Positions 1-8,521 are shown, counted from the stretch's first letter. The stretch: DNA of 64,000 nt from Herbaspirillum sp. meg3 (GCF_002257565.1 NZ_CP022736.1:3782001-3846000); one strand, 5' to 3'. Program-made: numbers and translations. The notes: generated by a model from the sequence alone, not told the origin.

Positions 1-17
1 CGTTCGCTGGGACGACG
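1..17. repeat. REP-like half site
   Basis: The first 17 bases are the exact reverse complement of 1632-1648. Together they place one half of a short palindromic repeat on each side of the glycerate kinase gene. The rest of this copy, if any, lies outside the window. Confidence 0.55.
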
Positions 18-29
18 GGGATATATTTT

Positions 30-1292
30 TTAGAGAATAAGAATGGCGCGGAAGTCGTTGACGTTGGTTCTGGTCGGGCCGCTGACGACGAGGTCGCCGA
101 GCGCGCTGAAGAAGCCGTAGCCGTCGTTGTTCTCCAGCAGTGCTTTGGGATTGAGGCCGAGTTCTTCGGCGCGCTTCATGGAGTCCGGCTGATAGATCGC
201 ACCGGCGTTGTCTTCCGAACCGTCGATGCCGTCGGTGTCGCAGGCAATCGCATGCATGCCGGGTGCGCCGTTGAGGGCGTTGGCGAGGCTGAGCAGGAAT
301 TCCGCATTGCGTCCGCCGCGACCGGTGCCGCGCACGGTGACGGTGGTTTCGCCGCCGGAGATCAGCACGCAGGGTTTCTTGAACGGTTGGTCGTGTTGGG
401 CAATCTGTCTTGCGATAGCCGCATGTGCAAGGCCAATGTCGCGCGCTTCGCCTTCCATGTCGTCGGACAGGATGTAAGGCGTGATGCCTGCTGCGGTGGC
501 GGTGGCTGCTGCCGCTTGCAGGGCTTGCTGGGCGGTGGCGATGACGTGGTGTTCGTTGGCGGCCAGACGTGCATCGCCGGGCTTGGGTGTTTCGCCGATG
601 CCGGAGTCGAGATGGGCTTGTACCGATGGCGGGATCTCGATCTTGTATTTGCGTAGTACCGCCAATGCCTCGGCGCAGGTGGTCGCGTCGGGCAAGGTCG
701 GACCGCTGGCGATGATGCCGGGGTCGTCGCCGGGAATGTCGGAGATCATCAGCGTCACTACGCGCGCCGGTGCACAGGCTAGTGCGAGGCGGCCGCCTTT
801 GATGGCAGAGAGGTGTTTGCGAACGCAGTTCATTTCGAAAATGTTGGCGCCGCTTTTGAGCAGGGCCTTGTTGATGGCCTGCTTTTGTTCGAGGGTGATG
901 CCTTCTGCTGGCAAGGCGAGCAAGGCGGATCCGCCGCCGGAGATCAGGCAGAGGACGAGGTCGTCTTTGGTGAGGCCGTTGACCATGGCCAGCATGCGGG
1001 CGGCGGCTTGGCGGCCGGCTTCATCGGGAACGGGGTGGGAGGCTTCGACGACTTCGATGTGTTGGCAGTCGGCGCCGTGGCCGTATCTGGTGACCACTAA
1101 TCCGGAGAGGTCGCCGGGCCAGTGCTGCTCTACTGTTTTTGCCATCGCTGCGGCGCCTTTGCCTGCGCCTATGACGATGGTTCTTCCTTGCTGTGGGGGT
1201 TCGGGCAAGAAGAATGGGAGGGATTTATCTGCGCTTACTGCGGAGACGGAGGCGGTGTAGAGGTCGAGGAGAAATTGGCGAGGCGATTGCAT
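30..1292 (-). CDS. ttuD: Glycerate 2-kinase, MOFRL family
   Basis: 420 residues. Members of this family phosphorylate D-glycerate to 2-phosphoglycerate; many are annotated as hydroxypyruvate reductase TtuD. An N-terminal Rossmann-like part (IGAGKGAAAMAK), the SGGGSALL loop near the middle and a C-terminal MOFRL domain (ISGGETTVTV, then GRGGRNAEF) are all present. I start it at 1292 because family homology begins there and an AAAGGA site lies about 10 bases upstream. A reading frame continues upstream to 1475, but that extension translates repeat DNA and should not be annotated. The gene follows glxR, hyi and gcl on the same strand and would complete glyoxylate assimilation, but 757 bp of repeats separate it from glxR, so cotranscription is uncertain. 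Function is inferred from family and context. Confidence 0.9.
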   Translation of the reverse strand: MQSPRQFLLDLYTASVSAVSADKSLPFFLPEPPQQGRTIVIGAGKGAAAMAKTVEQHWPGDLSGLVVTRYGHGADCQHIEVVEASHPVPDEAGRQAAARMLAMVNGLTKDDLVLCLISGGGSALLALPAEGITLEQKQAINKALLKSGANIFEMNCVRKHLSAIKGGRLALACAPARVVTLMISDIPGDDPGIIASGPTLPDATTCAEALAVLRKYKIEIPPSVQAHLDSGIGETPKPGDARLAANEHHVIATAQQALQAAAATATAAGITPYILSDDMEGEARDIGLAHAAIARQIAQHDQPFKKPCVLISGGETTVTVRGTGRGGRNAEFLLSLANALNGAPGMHAIACDTDGIDGSEDNAGAIYQPDSMKRAEELGLNPKALLENNDGYGFFSALGDLVVSGPTRTNVNDFRAILIL

Positions 1293-1330
1293 TGTTTTTA
1301 ATCCTTTTTTTCCGGCATGCTTTAGTGGCT

Positions 1331-1566
1331 GTCGATTCTTTTCATTCTTCGGACGCCCCTGCCGGGGGGTAGCCCGGCAGCTACTCACTTTCTTTGCTTC
1401 GCCAAAGAAAGTAAGCAAAGAAAGGCGACCGCTGGGTCGTAGCCCCCTTCGGGGGTTCCCGGCGTCGGCAGGCATAAATCGGGAAGGGAAAACAACTCGC
1501 TACGCTCAGACATTTTTCCCTTCTTTTTCCGATTTATGCCTGCCGCCACCGGCTACTCTCAAGCGG
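1331..1566 (+). repeat. Long inverted repeat, arm A (multi-hairpin)
   Basis: About 235 bp that recurs, inverted, at 1795-2026 with many scattered substitutions (roughly 85 percent identity by eye). It contains its own hairpins: CTTTCTTTG (1388-1396) with CAAAGAAAG (1403-1411); CCCCC-TTC-GGGGG (near 1444-1456); and a 16-bp perfect stem, 1467-1482 with 1529-1544, closing a loop that holds GGGAAAA/TTTTCCC. Translated on the minus strand, this arm makes the false N-terminal extension of the glycerate kinase. No transposase is present, so it behaves like a non-coding intergenic repeat. Confidence 0.85.
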
Positions 1567-1631
1567 CCAAAGTGCCCAAACTGCTCGCCTTCGGCATCGC
1601 GCTATCAAACGTTCATTGTCGCTAATTCGTT

Positions 1632-1660
1632 CGTCGTCCCAGCGAACGCTGGGATCCAGT
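1632..1660 (+). repeat. REP-type palindrome
   Basis: CCCAGCG-AA-CGCTGGG (1638-1653) forms a perfect 7-bp stem with a 2-base loop, flanked by CGTCGT and ATCCAG. Its layout resembles the common proteobacterial REP pattern of a GTC..CCC stem followed by ATCCAG. It sits in the spacer between the two long repeat arms. Confidence 0.7.
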
Positions 1661-1689
1661 GGCTTCAGCGCATCACTCAACCGTCTTCA

Positions 1690-1720
1690 CGACGCTGGGT
1701 TCCAACTTTCGTTGGAACGA
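1690..1720 (-). repeat. REP-type palindrome, opposite orientation
   Basis: GTTCCAAC (1699-1706), TTTC, GTTGGAAC (1711-1718) is a perfect 8-bp stem. Read on the minus strand it has the same layout as the copy at 1632-1660, so the two form a head-to-head pair about 40 bp apart, like a BIME. Confidence 0.6.
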
Positions 1721-1794
1721 CAGAATAAATAAAACCACAGACAATCAAACCACCTCCCTACCAGGGCGATGCGCAGCGAGCCCGTCTCGAAGTC

Positions 1795-2026
1795 CGCTTG
1801 AGAGTAGCCGGTGTCAGCGGGTGAAAATCGGATTAAGAAGGGAAAAATGTCTGAGCGTAGCGAGTTGTTTTCCCTTCCCGATTTTCACCTGCTGGCGCCG
1901 GGAACCCCGAAGGGGCTACGACCCAGCGGTCGCCTTCTTTTGCTTACTTTTCTTGGCGAAGCAAGAAAAGTGAGCGGCTGCCGGGCCGCCCCCGGCTTGG
2001 TCGTCCGAAGAAAGAAAAGAATCAGC
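1795..2026 (-). repeat. Long inverted repeat, arm B (multi-hairpin)
   Basis: Inverted partner of 1331-1566. The equivalent hairpins are kept while their bases differ: CTTTTCTTG (1947-1955) with CAAGAAAAG (1962-1970), and 1815-1831 with 1878-1894 (16 of 17 paired). Paired changes relative to arm A preserve pairing in both stems. It ends about 24 bp from the stop codon of glxR. Two small open frames read through it but look like repeat translation, not genes. Confidence 0.85.
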
Positions 2027-2049
2027 TACAGACGACCGCAGACTAAACC

Positions 2050-2937
2050 TTAGCCCTTGGCAATCTCATGATTCGACATCAACTCAATCGCCCGGCACAA
2101 CGCCGAGTGATCCAACCCACTCATCCCATTGGCCGCACAAGCATTCATCAACTCCTGTGCCATCGCCGTGTTAGGCAAGCTGACACCCAATGCTTTAGCG
2201 CCCTGCAAAGCCAGATTCAAATCCTTCTGATGCAACTCAATCCGGAAACCAGGATTGAAGGTACGCTTGACCATGCGCTCGCCGTGCACTTCCAGAATGC
2301 GCGACGACGCAAACCCGCCCATCAGCGCCTGACGCACACGCGCAGGATCCGCACCGGCCTTGGAAGCAAACAACAACGCCTCAGCCACCGCCTGAATATT
2401 CAGCGCAACGATGATCTGGTTCGCCACCTTGGTGGTCTGGCCGTCACCATTACCGCCAACCAGAGTGATGTTCTTGCCCATCAGTTCAAACAGCGGCTTG
2501 ACGTCGTTGAACGCCGACTCGTTGCCACCGACCATGATGGTCAGCGAGGCGGCCTTGGCGCCGACTTCGCCGCCGGACACCGGTGCGTCCAGATATTCAC
2601 AACCGAGCGCGTTGATCTTCTGCGCAAAACCCTTGGTGGCGATCGGCGAAATCGAGCTCATGTCGACCACGATCTTGCCGGCAGTCAGGCCTTCGGCGAC
2701 GCCACCTTTGCTGAACAACACCGCTTCAACGTGCGGGGTGTCCGGCACCATCACGATGATGATGTCGGCGCGCTTGGCGACTTCTGCGCCCGATGTGCAG
2801 ACGGTAGCGCCGCCTTCGAGCAATGCTGCCGGTGGATTTTTCTGGTCATGCAGGTAGAGCTTGTGACCGCCCTTTTGCAGGTTGTCCGCCATGGGCGAAC
2901 CCATGATGCCTAATCCGATGAATCCGACCTTTGCCAT
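2050..2937 (-). CDS. glxR: 2-hydroxy-3-oxopropionate (tartronate semialdehyde) reductase
   Basis: 295 residues, the usual length for the beta-hydroxyacid dehydrogenase family. It reduces tartronate semialdehyde to D-glycerate with NAD(P)H in the cytoplasm. The Rossmann motif GLGIMG is at residues 8-13, the substrate motif DAPVSGG at about 117-123, and the catalytic lysine in GQTTKVANQ is K170. AGGAGAC precedes the ATG. It lies 47 bp downstream of hyi and follows gcl, whose product feeds it directly, which favours GlxR over other members of the family such as 3-hydroxyisobutyrate dehydrogenase. Confidence 0.94.
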   Translation of the reverse strand: MAKVGFIGLGIMGSPMADNLQKGGHKLYLHDQKNPPAALLEGGATVCTSGAEVAKRADIIIVMVPDTPHVEAVLFSKGGVAEGLTAGKIVVDMSSISPIATKGFAQKINALGCEYLDAPVSGGEVGAKAASLTIMVGGNESAFNDVKPLFELMGKNITLVGGNGDGQTTKVANQIIVALNIQAVAEALLFASKAGADPARVRQALMGGFASSRILEVHGERMVKRTFNPGFRIELHQKDLNLALQGAKALGVSLPNTAMAQELMNACAANGMSGLDHSALCRAIELMSNHEIAKG

Positions 2938-2984
2938 GATGTGTCTCCTCTAAGATGAATAAATGAATGCGTTTCAAACGACGA

Positions 2985-3764
2985 TCAAAGGCCGTGCGCC
3001 GCACGCCAGCCGAGACCTTCGACGGTGCCGGCCTTCGGCTTGTATTCGCAACCGATCCAGCCCTGATAACCGATCTCGTCCAGGTACTTGAACAGGAAGC
3101 GGTAGTTGACCTCGCCCGTGCCCGGCTCGAAGCGGCCCGGATTATCGGCCAGCTGCACATGACGGATCAGCGAAAGATTGGCCTTGATGGTGTTGGCCAG
3201 TTCGCCTTCCATGCGCTGCATGTGATAGATGTCGTACTGGATGAACAGGTTGTTGGAACCGGTCGCGGCAATCAGTTCAGCCGCCTGCTTCGTGGTGTTG
3301 AGAAAGAAGCCGGGAATGTCGAAATAGTTGATCGGTTCGATCAGCAAGGCGATGCCTTCGGCTTGCAGCTTGTCGGCGGCGAACTTGAGATTGGCGACCA
3401 GCGTCTCGCGCGCAGCGGCCGCGCTCACGCCTTGCGGCTGGATGCCAACCAGGCAGTTCAGTTGCTTGACGCCGAGTACCTTGGCGTAGCGGATCGCGTC
3501 GTCGACACCCTGGCGGAATTCATTGATACGATCAGGATGACAGGCAATGCCGCGCTCACCGGCTTCCCAGTTGCCTGCAGGCAGATTGTGCAGGACCAGT
3601 TCCAGTTCGTTCTTGCGCAGTTGTTCGGCGATCTGCGCCGGTTCGAAGGCGTACGGGAATAGGAATTCCACGGCCTTGAAGTTGGCTTGCGCAGCAGCGC
3701 GGAAACGCTCCAAAAACGGCAGCTCGGTGAAGAGCATGGTCAGGTTGGCGGCGAGTTTAGTCAT
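2985..3764 (-). CDS. hyi: Hydroxypyruvate isomerase
   Basis: 259 residues, matching the Hyi length. A TIM-barrel protein of the xylose isomerase-like/AP endonuclease 2 superfamily that interconverts hydroxypyruvate and tartronate semialdehyde. Likely metal and catalytic positions are visible: E143 in LLIEPIN, D178 and H181 in QYDIYHM, the HVQLADNPGR segment at 202-211, and E240 in GCEYKP. The start at 3764 gives the family N-terminus MTKLAANLTMLF; frame upstream of it has no homology. The gene sits between gcl and glxR, as in other glyoxylate operons. About 200 bp separate it from gcl. Confidence 0.93.
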   Translation of the reverse strand: MTKLAANLTMLFTELPFLERFRAAAQANFKAVEFLFPYAFEPAQIAEQLRKNELELVLHNLPAGNWEAGERGIACHPDRINEFRQGVDDAIRYAKVLGVKQLNCLVGIQPQGVSAAAARETLVANLKFAADKLQAEGIALLIEPINYFDIPGFFLNTTKQAAELIAATGSNNLFIQYDIYHMQRMEGELANTIKANLSLIRHVQLADNPGRFEPGTGEVNYRFLFKYLDEIGYQGWIGCEYKPKAGTVEGLGWRAAHGL

Positions 3765-3818
3765 GTGTGTGTCCTTGGTGGTCGTGGTGCTGCCGGTTCG
3801 GGCTGGCGTTAAAACCAC

Positions 3819-3851
3819 CACCGCGGTCCCGGCAAAGACCGGGACCCGGTG
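3819..3851. repeat. REP-like hairpin between gcl and hyi
   Basis: CACCG-c-GGTCCCGG (3819-3832), loop CAAAGA, CCGGGACC-CGGTG (3839-3851): a 13-bp stem with one unpaired base. The central GGTCCCGG/CCGGGACC resembles the REP palindromes of the window. In mRNA it would be a strong hairpin between gcl and hyi and could stabilise or partly terminate the transcript. No T-run follows on either strand. Confidence 0.6.
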
Positions 3852-3966
3852 GCGTACAGCAATGTGCGATGGCGGTCGCTCGCTCGGCACATGGGGGGCA
3901 TGTGCCGGCAAGCTGATGTAGTTGTCCGCCGTCGCTGTCTCCTCTTGATCGTCCTGTTCTTCTCGA

Positions 3967-5742
3967 TCAGTCCAGCAGGCTGATTGCCGTCGGCGCATGT
4001 TCGCGCTTGGTGGCCAGCTCTTCGAATTCGTTGACGGCGTTGATCTCGGTGCCCATCGCGATATTGGTGACGCGCTCCAGGATGATTTCCACCACCACCG
4101 GCACGCGGTACTCGGCCATCCAGCGCTGCGCCACGGCGAAGGCATCCTGGATCTCGTTCGGGTTGGTGACGCGGATCGCCTTGCAGCCCAGGCCTTCCAC
4201 CACGGCGACGTGGTCGACGCCGTAGCCGTTGAGTTCAGGCGCGTTGATGTTCTCGAACGCCAGCTGTACGCAGTAGTCCATCTCGAAGCCGCGTTGCGCC
4301 TGACGGATCAGACCGAGGTAGGAGTTGTTCACCACCACGTGCAAATACGGCAGATTGAATTGCGCGCCGACAGCAAGTTCTTCGATCATGAACTGGAAGT
4401 CGTAATCGCCCGAGATCGCTACGACCTTGCGTTGCGGGTCGGCGGCACACACGCCCAGCGCGGCAGGAATGGTCCAGCCCAGCGGACCGGCCTGACCGCA
4501 GTTGATCCAGTGGCGATCTTTGTAGACGTGCAGGAATTGCGCGGCGGCGATCTGCGACAGACCGATGGTGCTGACGTAGCACGTGTCGCGGTCGAAGGCG
4601 CGGTTCATTTCTTCATAGACGCGTTGCGGCTTGATCGGTACTTCTTCAAAATGCGTGCGGCGATGCATGGTGCGCTTGCGCTCCTGGCATGCGGCCAGCC
4701 AGGCGGAGCGGTCGGGCAACTTGCCGGCGGCCTTCAGTTCTTTGGCGACTTCGATGAACAGCTTCAACGCGGCCTTGGCGTCGGAGACGATGCCGTAGTC
4801 CGGGCCGAACACGCGGCCGATCTGGGTCGGCTCGATGTCGACGTGGACGAAGGTGCGATCCTTGGTGAACACGTCGATGGAACCGGTGTGGCGGTTGGCC
4901 CAGCGGTTGCCGATGCCGAGCACGAAGTCGGACGCCAGCATGGTGGCGTTGCCGTAGCGGTGGCTGGTCTGCAGACCGACCATGCCGGCCATTTGCGGGT
5001 GATCGTCGGGGATCGCGCCCCAGGCCATCAGGGTCGGGATGACCGGCACGCCGGTGAGTTCGGCAAATTCAACCGCCAGTTCGGCCGCATCGGCATTGAC
5101 CACGCCGCCGCCGATGGTCAGCAACGGACGCTCGGATTGGTTCAGCATGGTCAGCGCTTTTTCGATCTGGGCGCGCGTCGCCGAAGGACGATAGACCGGC
5201 AGCGGCTCGTAGGTGTCGGGGTCGAATTCGATCTCGGCCATCTGCACGTCGAACGGCAAGTCGATCAGCACCGGACCGGGACGGCCCGAGCGCATCAGGT
5301 GGAAGGCCTGCTGGAACACGCGCGGCACCAGCGCCGGTTCGCGCACGGTGACGGCCCATTTGGTGACCGGCTTGGCGATGGATTCGATATCGACGGCCTG
5401 GAAGTCTTCTTTATACAAACGTGCACGCGGCGCCTGGCCGGTGATGCACAGGATGGGAATCGAGTCGGCTTGTGCGGAGTACAGGCCGGTGATCATGTCG
5501 GTGCCGGCAGGACCGGAGGTGCCGATGCAGATACCAATGTTGCCGGCCTTGGCGCGGGTGTAGCCTTCGGCCATGTGCGAGGCGCCTTCGACGTGGCGCG
5601 CCAGGATGTGTTGGATGCCGCCGTGGCGTTTCAGCGCCGAGTAGAATGGATTGATCGCTGCGCCAGGCACGCCGAAGGCTTGCAGGCAGCCCTCTTTTTC
5701 CAGCACATATACCGCTGCGTCTACTGCCTTCATCTTTGCCAT
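3967..5742 (-). CDS. gcl: Glyoxylate carboligase (tartronate semialdehyde synthase)
   Basis: 591 residues, a thiamine diphosphate enzyme that condenses two glyoxylates into tartronate semialdehyde plus CO2. The hallmark of Gcl is visible: V51 in [15 protein letters not shown], where nearly all related enzymes have the catalytic glutamate. The C-terminal ThDP site has GDYDFQF followed by VVNNSYLG. Distinguishing it from acetolactate synthase rests on V51 and on the hyi-glxR neighbours. It is the first gene of the minus-strand operon and is divergent from the LysR gene, with 183 bp between their start codons, so control by that regulator is likely but not shown. Confidence 0.97.
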   Translation of the reverse strand: MAKMKAVDAAVYVLEKEGCLQAFGVPGAAINPFYSALKRHGGIQHILARHVEGASHMAEGYTRAKAGNIGICIGTSGPAGTDMITGLYSAQADSIPILCITGQAPRARLYKEDFQAVDIESIAKPVTKWAVTVREPALVPRVFQQAFHLMRSGRPGPVLIDLPFDVQMAEIEFDPDTYEPLPVYRPSATRAQIEKALTMLNQSERPLLTIGGGVVNADAAELAVEFAELTGVPVIPTLMAWGAIPDDHPQMAGMVGLQTSHRYGNATMLASDFVLGIGNRWANRHTGSIDVFTKDRTFVHVDIEPTQIGRVFGPDYGIVSDAKAALKLFIEVAKELKAAGKLPDRSAWLAACQERKRTMHRRTHFEEVPIKPQRVYEEMNRAFDRDTCYVSTIGLSQIAAAQFLHVYKDRHWINCGQAGPLGWTIPAALGVCAADPQRKVVAISGDYDFQFMIEELAVGAQFNLPYLHVVVNNSYLGLIRQAQRGFEMDYCVQLAFENINAPELNGYGVDHVAVVEGLGCKAIRVTNPNEIQDAFAVAQRWMAEYRVPVVVEIILERVTNIAMGTEINAVNEFEELATKREHAPTAISLLD

Positions 5743-5835
5743 GTTGCCTCCTTAGTGTGCAATGTCAGTGCGCTGAGGGAGGCAAATTGCAGATGCGATC
5801 AACCGGGCCCTCAACCGTTGATGCATCCTATAACC

Positions 5836-5847
5836 AACAATATTGTT
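5836..5847. promoter_or_regulatory. Palindrome in gcl/lysR intergenic region
   Basis: AACAATATTGTT is a perfect 12-bp palindrome midway between the divergent gcl and LysR start codons, in an AT-rich stretch unlike the surrounding GC-rich DNA. It is a plausible binding site for the LysR-type protein, though it is not the textbook T-N11-A layout. Regulatory role is inferred from position only. Confidence 0.4.
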
Positions 5848-5925
5848 TGATAAGAAGACTAAATATCTGTTTATTCCGTACTAAAAATATGGAAATATAG
5901 AAAAAGTATCGAATAAGGAGGTTTT

Positions 5926-6834
5926 GTGGACAAACTCAAACAGATCGAAGCTTTTGTCTCGGTCGTCGAAAAAGGCAGTCTCGCGGCAGCGGCGCTGGAG
6001 GAAAACATCACCCCCGTGATGCTGGGCCGACGCATCGACGCGCTCGAAAAACGCCTGGGCACCAAGCTCATGCATCGCACTACGCGCCATCTGACGTTGA
6101 CCGAACAAGGCAGCGTTTTTCTTGATCATTGCCGCAAGCTGCTGGGCGATATCGAGGTGGCGGAAAAGAGCATTGCCGAAGGCCGTCACAAAGCCACCGG
6201 CCATCTGGTGGTCTCGACACCGGCAGCCTATGGACGGCTGCATGTGGCGCCGCATGCGCCGGCTTTTCTTGCGCATCATCCGGAGGTGCAGATCTCGTTC
6301 AACCTGACCGACCGCGTGGTGGATCTGGTGCGTGAAGGCTATGACCTGGGCATCCGCATCGGCGGCGCGATCGAGCCGAGTTTCGTGGCAGTGAAGCTGG
6401 CCAGCAACCGCCGCGTGGTGTGCGCCGCGCCGGAGTACCTGCACCGCAACGGCATCCCCAAGACATTGGACGATCTGGCCGATCACAATTGCCTGGCCTT
6501 CAACCTGCAGGGCGGGCAGCAGCGCGGCTGGTATTTTCAGCAAGGCGGCAAGCCGGTGATCATCCGCGCACAAGGCAATCTGGATTGCAATGACGGCGAG
6601 CTGCTGCACCGCTGGGCTAGCGAAGGGCTCGGGCTGGCATGGCGTTCCACCTGGGAGATCCAGGCGCAGCTGGCCTCGGGTGAGCTGATCACGGTGCTGG
6701 ACGAGTATGCCCTGCCCCATTACGACATCATGGCTGTGTATCCACAACAACGGCATCTGCCGGCGAAGACGCGTTTCTTTATCGATTACCTGAAGGAGGT
6801 CTATTCGCAGCCGGATTACTGGACCAAGGGTTAA
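5926..6834 (+). CDS. LysR-type transcriptional regulator
   Basis: 302 residues. An N-terminal winged helix-turn-helix (about 1-60, with the LysR pattern SLAAAALEENITPVMLGRRI) is followed by a periplasmic-binding-like effector domain (about 90-295). It starts at GTG 5926; AAGGAGG at 5915-5921 is a full Shine-Dalgarno match four bases upstream, which fixes the start. It is divergent from gcl and upstream of the purine permease, so it could control either the glyoxylate operon or purine genes. The effector cannot be read from sequence. Confidence 0.93.
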   Translation: MDKLKQIEAFVSVVEKGSLAAAALEENITPVMLGRRIDALEKRLGTKLMHRTTRHLTLTEQGSVFLDHCRKLLGDIEVAEKSIAEGRHKATGHLVVSTPAAYGRLHVAPHAPAFLAHHPEVQISFNLTDRVVDLVREGYDLGIRIGGAIEPSFVAVKLASNRRVVCAAPEYLHRNGIPKTLDDLADHNCLAFNLQGGQQRGWYFQQGGKPVIIRAQGNLDCNDGELLHRWASEGLGLAWRSTWEIQAQLASGELITVLDEYALPHYDIMAVYPQQRHLPAKTRFFIDYLKEVYSQPDYWTKG

Positions 6835-7189
6835 ACACCGCGATGGCACAGCTTAATTTCGCGATTTATAGCGATTCGATACATTCCGATCAGGAATTCC
6901 CGGATTGGAATGATGGCAAATCGTCATTATTCGATTAACGTATGAACATATACCCGTAACCTTATAGTTGATATTCCCTATGCCTTACTTTTTCACCAAA
7001 TATTTCAACGACATTACATACGCTGCAATCAATCTGCTCAAAGCCGGTTTCCGTGCTTGCTGTCAGGGATGGGAAGCGGCGCAAAACAAGACACAAATCA
7101 GAACGCCCATTTTTTGTGGACCTGAGAAATCCACGAGTTTTCTGGCGTATAAAAAAGAACCGCGTACTGCGTAAACGGAGACAATTCTC
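6835..7189 (+). promoter_or_regulatory. Gene-free leader upstream of purine permease
   Basis: 355 bp without a convincing gene. It holds a stem-loop, CATTCC (6882-6887) to GGAATG (6907-6912), extended inward by ATC/GAT, which may terminate the LysR transcript or belong to a leader. A second small hairpin is GTGGA (7116-7120) to TCCAC (7130-7134). TATAAA just after 7145 may be a promoter element. A short frame at 6968-7174 lacks a ribosome site and recognisable homology and is not annotated. Permeases of this family are often under purine control, so an RNA switch is possible but unproven. Confidence 0.45.
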
Positions 7190-8488
7190 ATGACTTTTCT
7201 GGACAAATTTTTCAAACTCAGCGACAACGGCACGACCGTCCGTACCGAGTTGCTGGCCGGTCTCACGACCTTCCTGACGATGGCTTACATCATTTTCGTC
7301 AACCCATCCATTCTCGGGGATGCGGGTATGCCAAAAGATTCCGTCTTCGTCGCCACCTGTGTGGCGGCGGCAATCGGCACGCTGATCATGGGCCTCTACG
7401 CCAACTACCCGATCGGCCTCGCGCCGGGCATGGGGTTGAATGCCTACTTTGCTTACGCCGTGGTCAAGGGCATGGGCTTTCCGTGGCAGGCTGCGCTGGG
7501 CGCGGTGTTCATCTCGGGCTGCCTGTTCCTGCTGGTGAGCCTGTTCCGTATCCGTGAGCTGATCATCAACGCCATTCCGCATTCATTGCGTACGGCAATA
7601 CCGGCGGGGATAGGACTGTTCCTCGCGCTGATCTCACTCAAGAATGCCGGCATCGTGGCCGCCAGCCCTGCCACTTTCGTCACCATGGGCAACCTGCATG
7701 AGGCTGCCCCTGTGCTGGCCATCATCGGCTTCCTGGTGATCGTTGCGCTGGATCAGCTGAAGGTGCGCGGCGCGCTGCTGATCGGCATCCTGAGCGTGAC
7801 GGTGCTGAGCTTTATCTTCGGCGGCAATCACTTCAACGGCGTGTTCTCCGTCCCGCCATCGGTCTCGCCGACGCTGTTCCAGCTGGATCTGAAGGGCGCG
7901 ATCTCGATGGGTCTGCTGAACGTGGTGCTGGTGTTCTTCCTGGTGGAATTGTTTGACGCCACCGGTACGCTGATGGGCGTGGCGCAACGTGCCGGTCTGG
8001 TCAAGAACGGCAAGATCGAACGCATCAACAAGGCCTTGCTGGCCGACAGTGGCGCCATTGTCGCCGGTTCGCTGCTTGGCACATCGAGCACCACTGCCTA
8101 TATTGAAAGTGCGGCCGGCGTGCAAGCGGGCGGACGTACCGGCCTGACTGCGGTGGCCGTTGCCGTGCTGTTCCTGCTGGCGCTGTTCATTGCGCCACTG
8201 GCGGGCGTGGTGCCGGCTTATGCAACGGCGCCGGCGTTGTTCTTTGTGGCTTGCCTGATGCTGCGCGAACTGGCTGACATCGACTGGAACGACACGACGG
8301 AATGCGTGCCTGCCGTGATCACCGCACTGGTCATGCCGTTCACGTATTCGATCGCCAACGGTCTGGCGCTGGGCTTCATCAGCTATGCCGCACTCAAATT
8401 GCTGACCGGCCGCGTCAAGGACGTGTCGGCGGTGATCTGGGTGATCGCAGCAATCTTCCTGTTCAAGATGGTGTATCTCGGCGCCTGA
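7190..8488 (+). CDS. NCS2 family guanine/hypoxanthine-type permease (AzgA-like)
   Basis: 432 residues, an integral inner-membrane transporter with about 12-14 hydrophobic segments. Family signatures include the N-terminal RTELLAGLTTFLTMAYIIFVNP, split here by its hydrophobic run, plus APGMGLNAYF and the late TAYIESAAGVQAGGRTGL segment. These put it in the AzgA/PbuG/GhxP branch of NCS2 rather than the xanthine/uracil branch. ATG is preceded by GGAGA. It lies upstream of xdhABC and guaD, so it probably imports the guanine or hypoxanthine those enzymes consume. Substrate is inferred from the family and neighbours. Confidence 0.92.
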   Translation: MTFLDKFFKLSDNGTTVRTELLAGLTTFLTMAYIIFVNPSILGDAGMPKDSVFVATCVAAAIGTLIMGLYANYPIGLAPGMGLNAYFAYAVVKGMGFPWQAALGAVFISGCLFLLVSLFRIRELIINAIPHSLRTAIPAGIGLFLALISLKNAGIVAASPATFVTMGNLHEAAPVLAIIGFLVIVALDQLKVRGALLIGILSVTVLSFIFGGNHFNGVFSVPPSVSPTLFQLDLKGAISMGLLNVVLVFFLVELFDATGTLMGVAQRAGLVKNGKIERINKALLADSGAIVAGSLLGTSSTTAYIESAAGVQAGGRTGLTAVAVAVLFLLALFIAPLAGVVPAYATAPALFFVACLMLRELADIDWNDTTECVPAVITALVMPFTYSIANGLALGFISYAALKLLTGRVKDVSAVIWVIAAIFLFKMVYLGA

Positions 8489-8521
8489 TGAACAGCAAAA
8501 AGCGTTAAGCAGAAATAAAAA

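Noticed and set aside
1659..2053. Two small open frames between the glycerate kinase and glxR genes
   Set aside because: Both translate the repeat arm and its hairpins; the peptides match the false kinase extension, so they are repeat artefacts.
3765..3966. Possible small gene between gcl and hyi
   Set aside because: The frame through it is only an upstream extension of hyi; the region contains a REP-like hairpin and no supported start.
3997..5850. Long plus-strand open frame of 617 codons opposite gcl
   Set aside because: It is antisense to an intact gcl with full catalytic motifs; its product is low in hydrophobic order and rich in His, Asp, Arg and Val, as expected from the complement of a GC-rich gene.
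6968..7174. 68-codon frame upstream of the purine permease
   Set aside because: Starts without a ribosome site, no recognisable similarity, and lies in the probable leader region.
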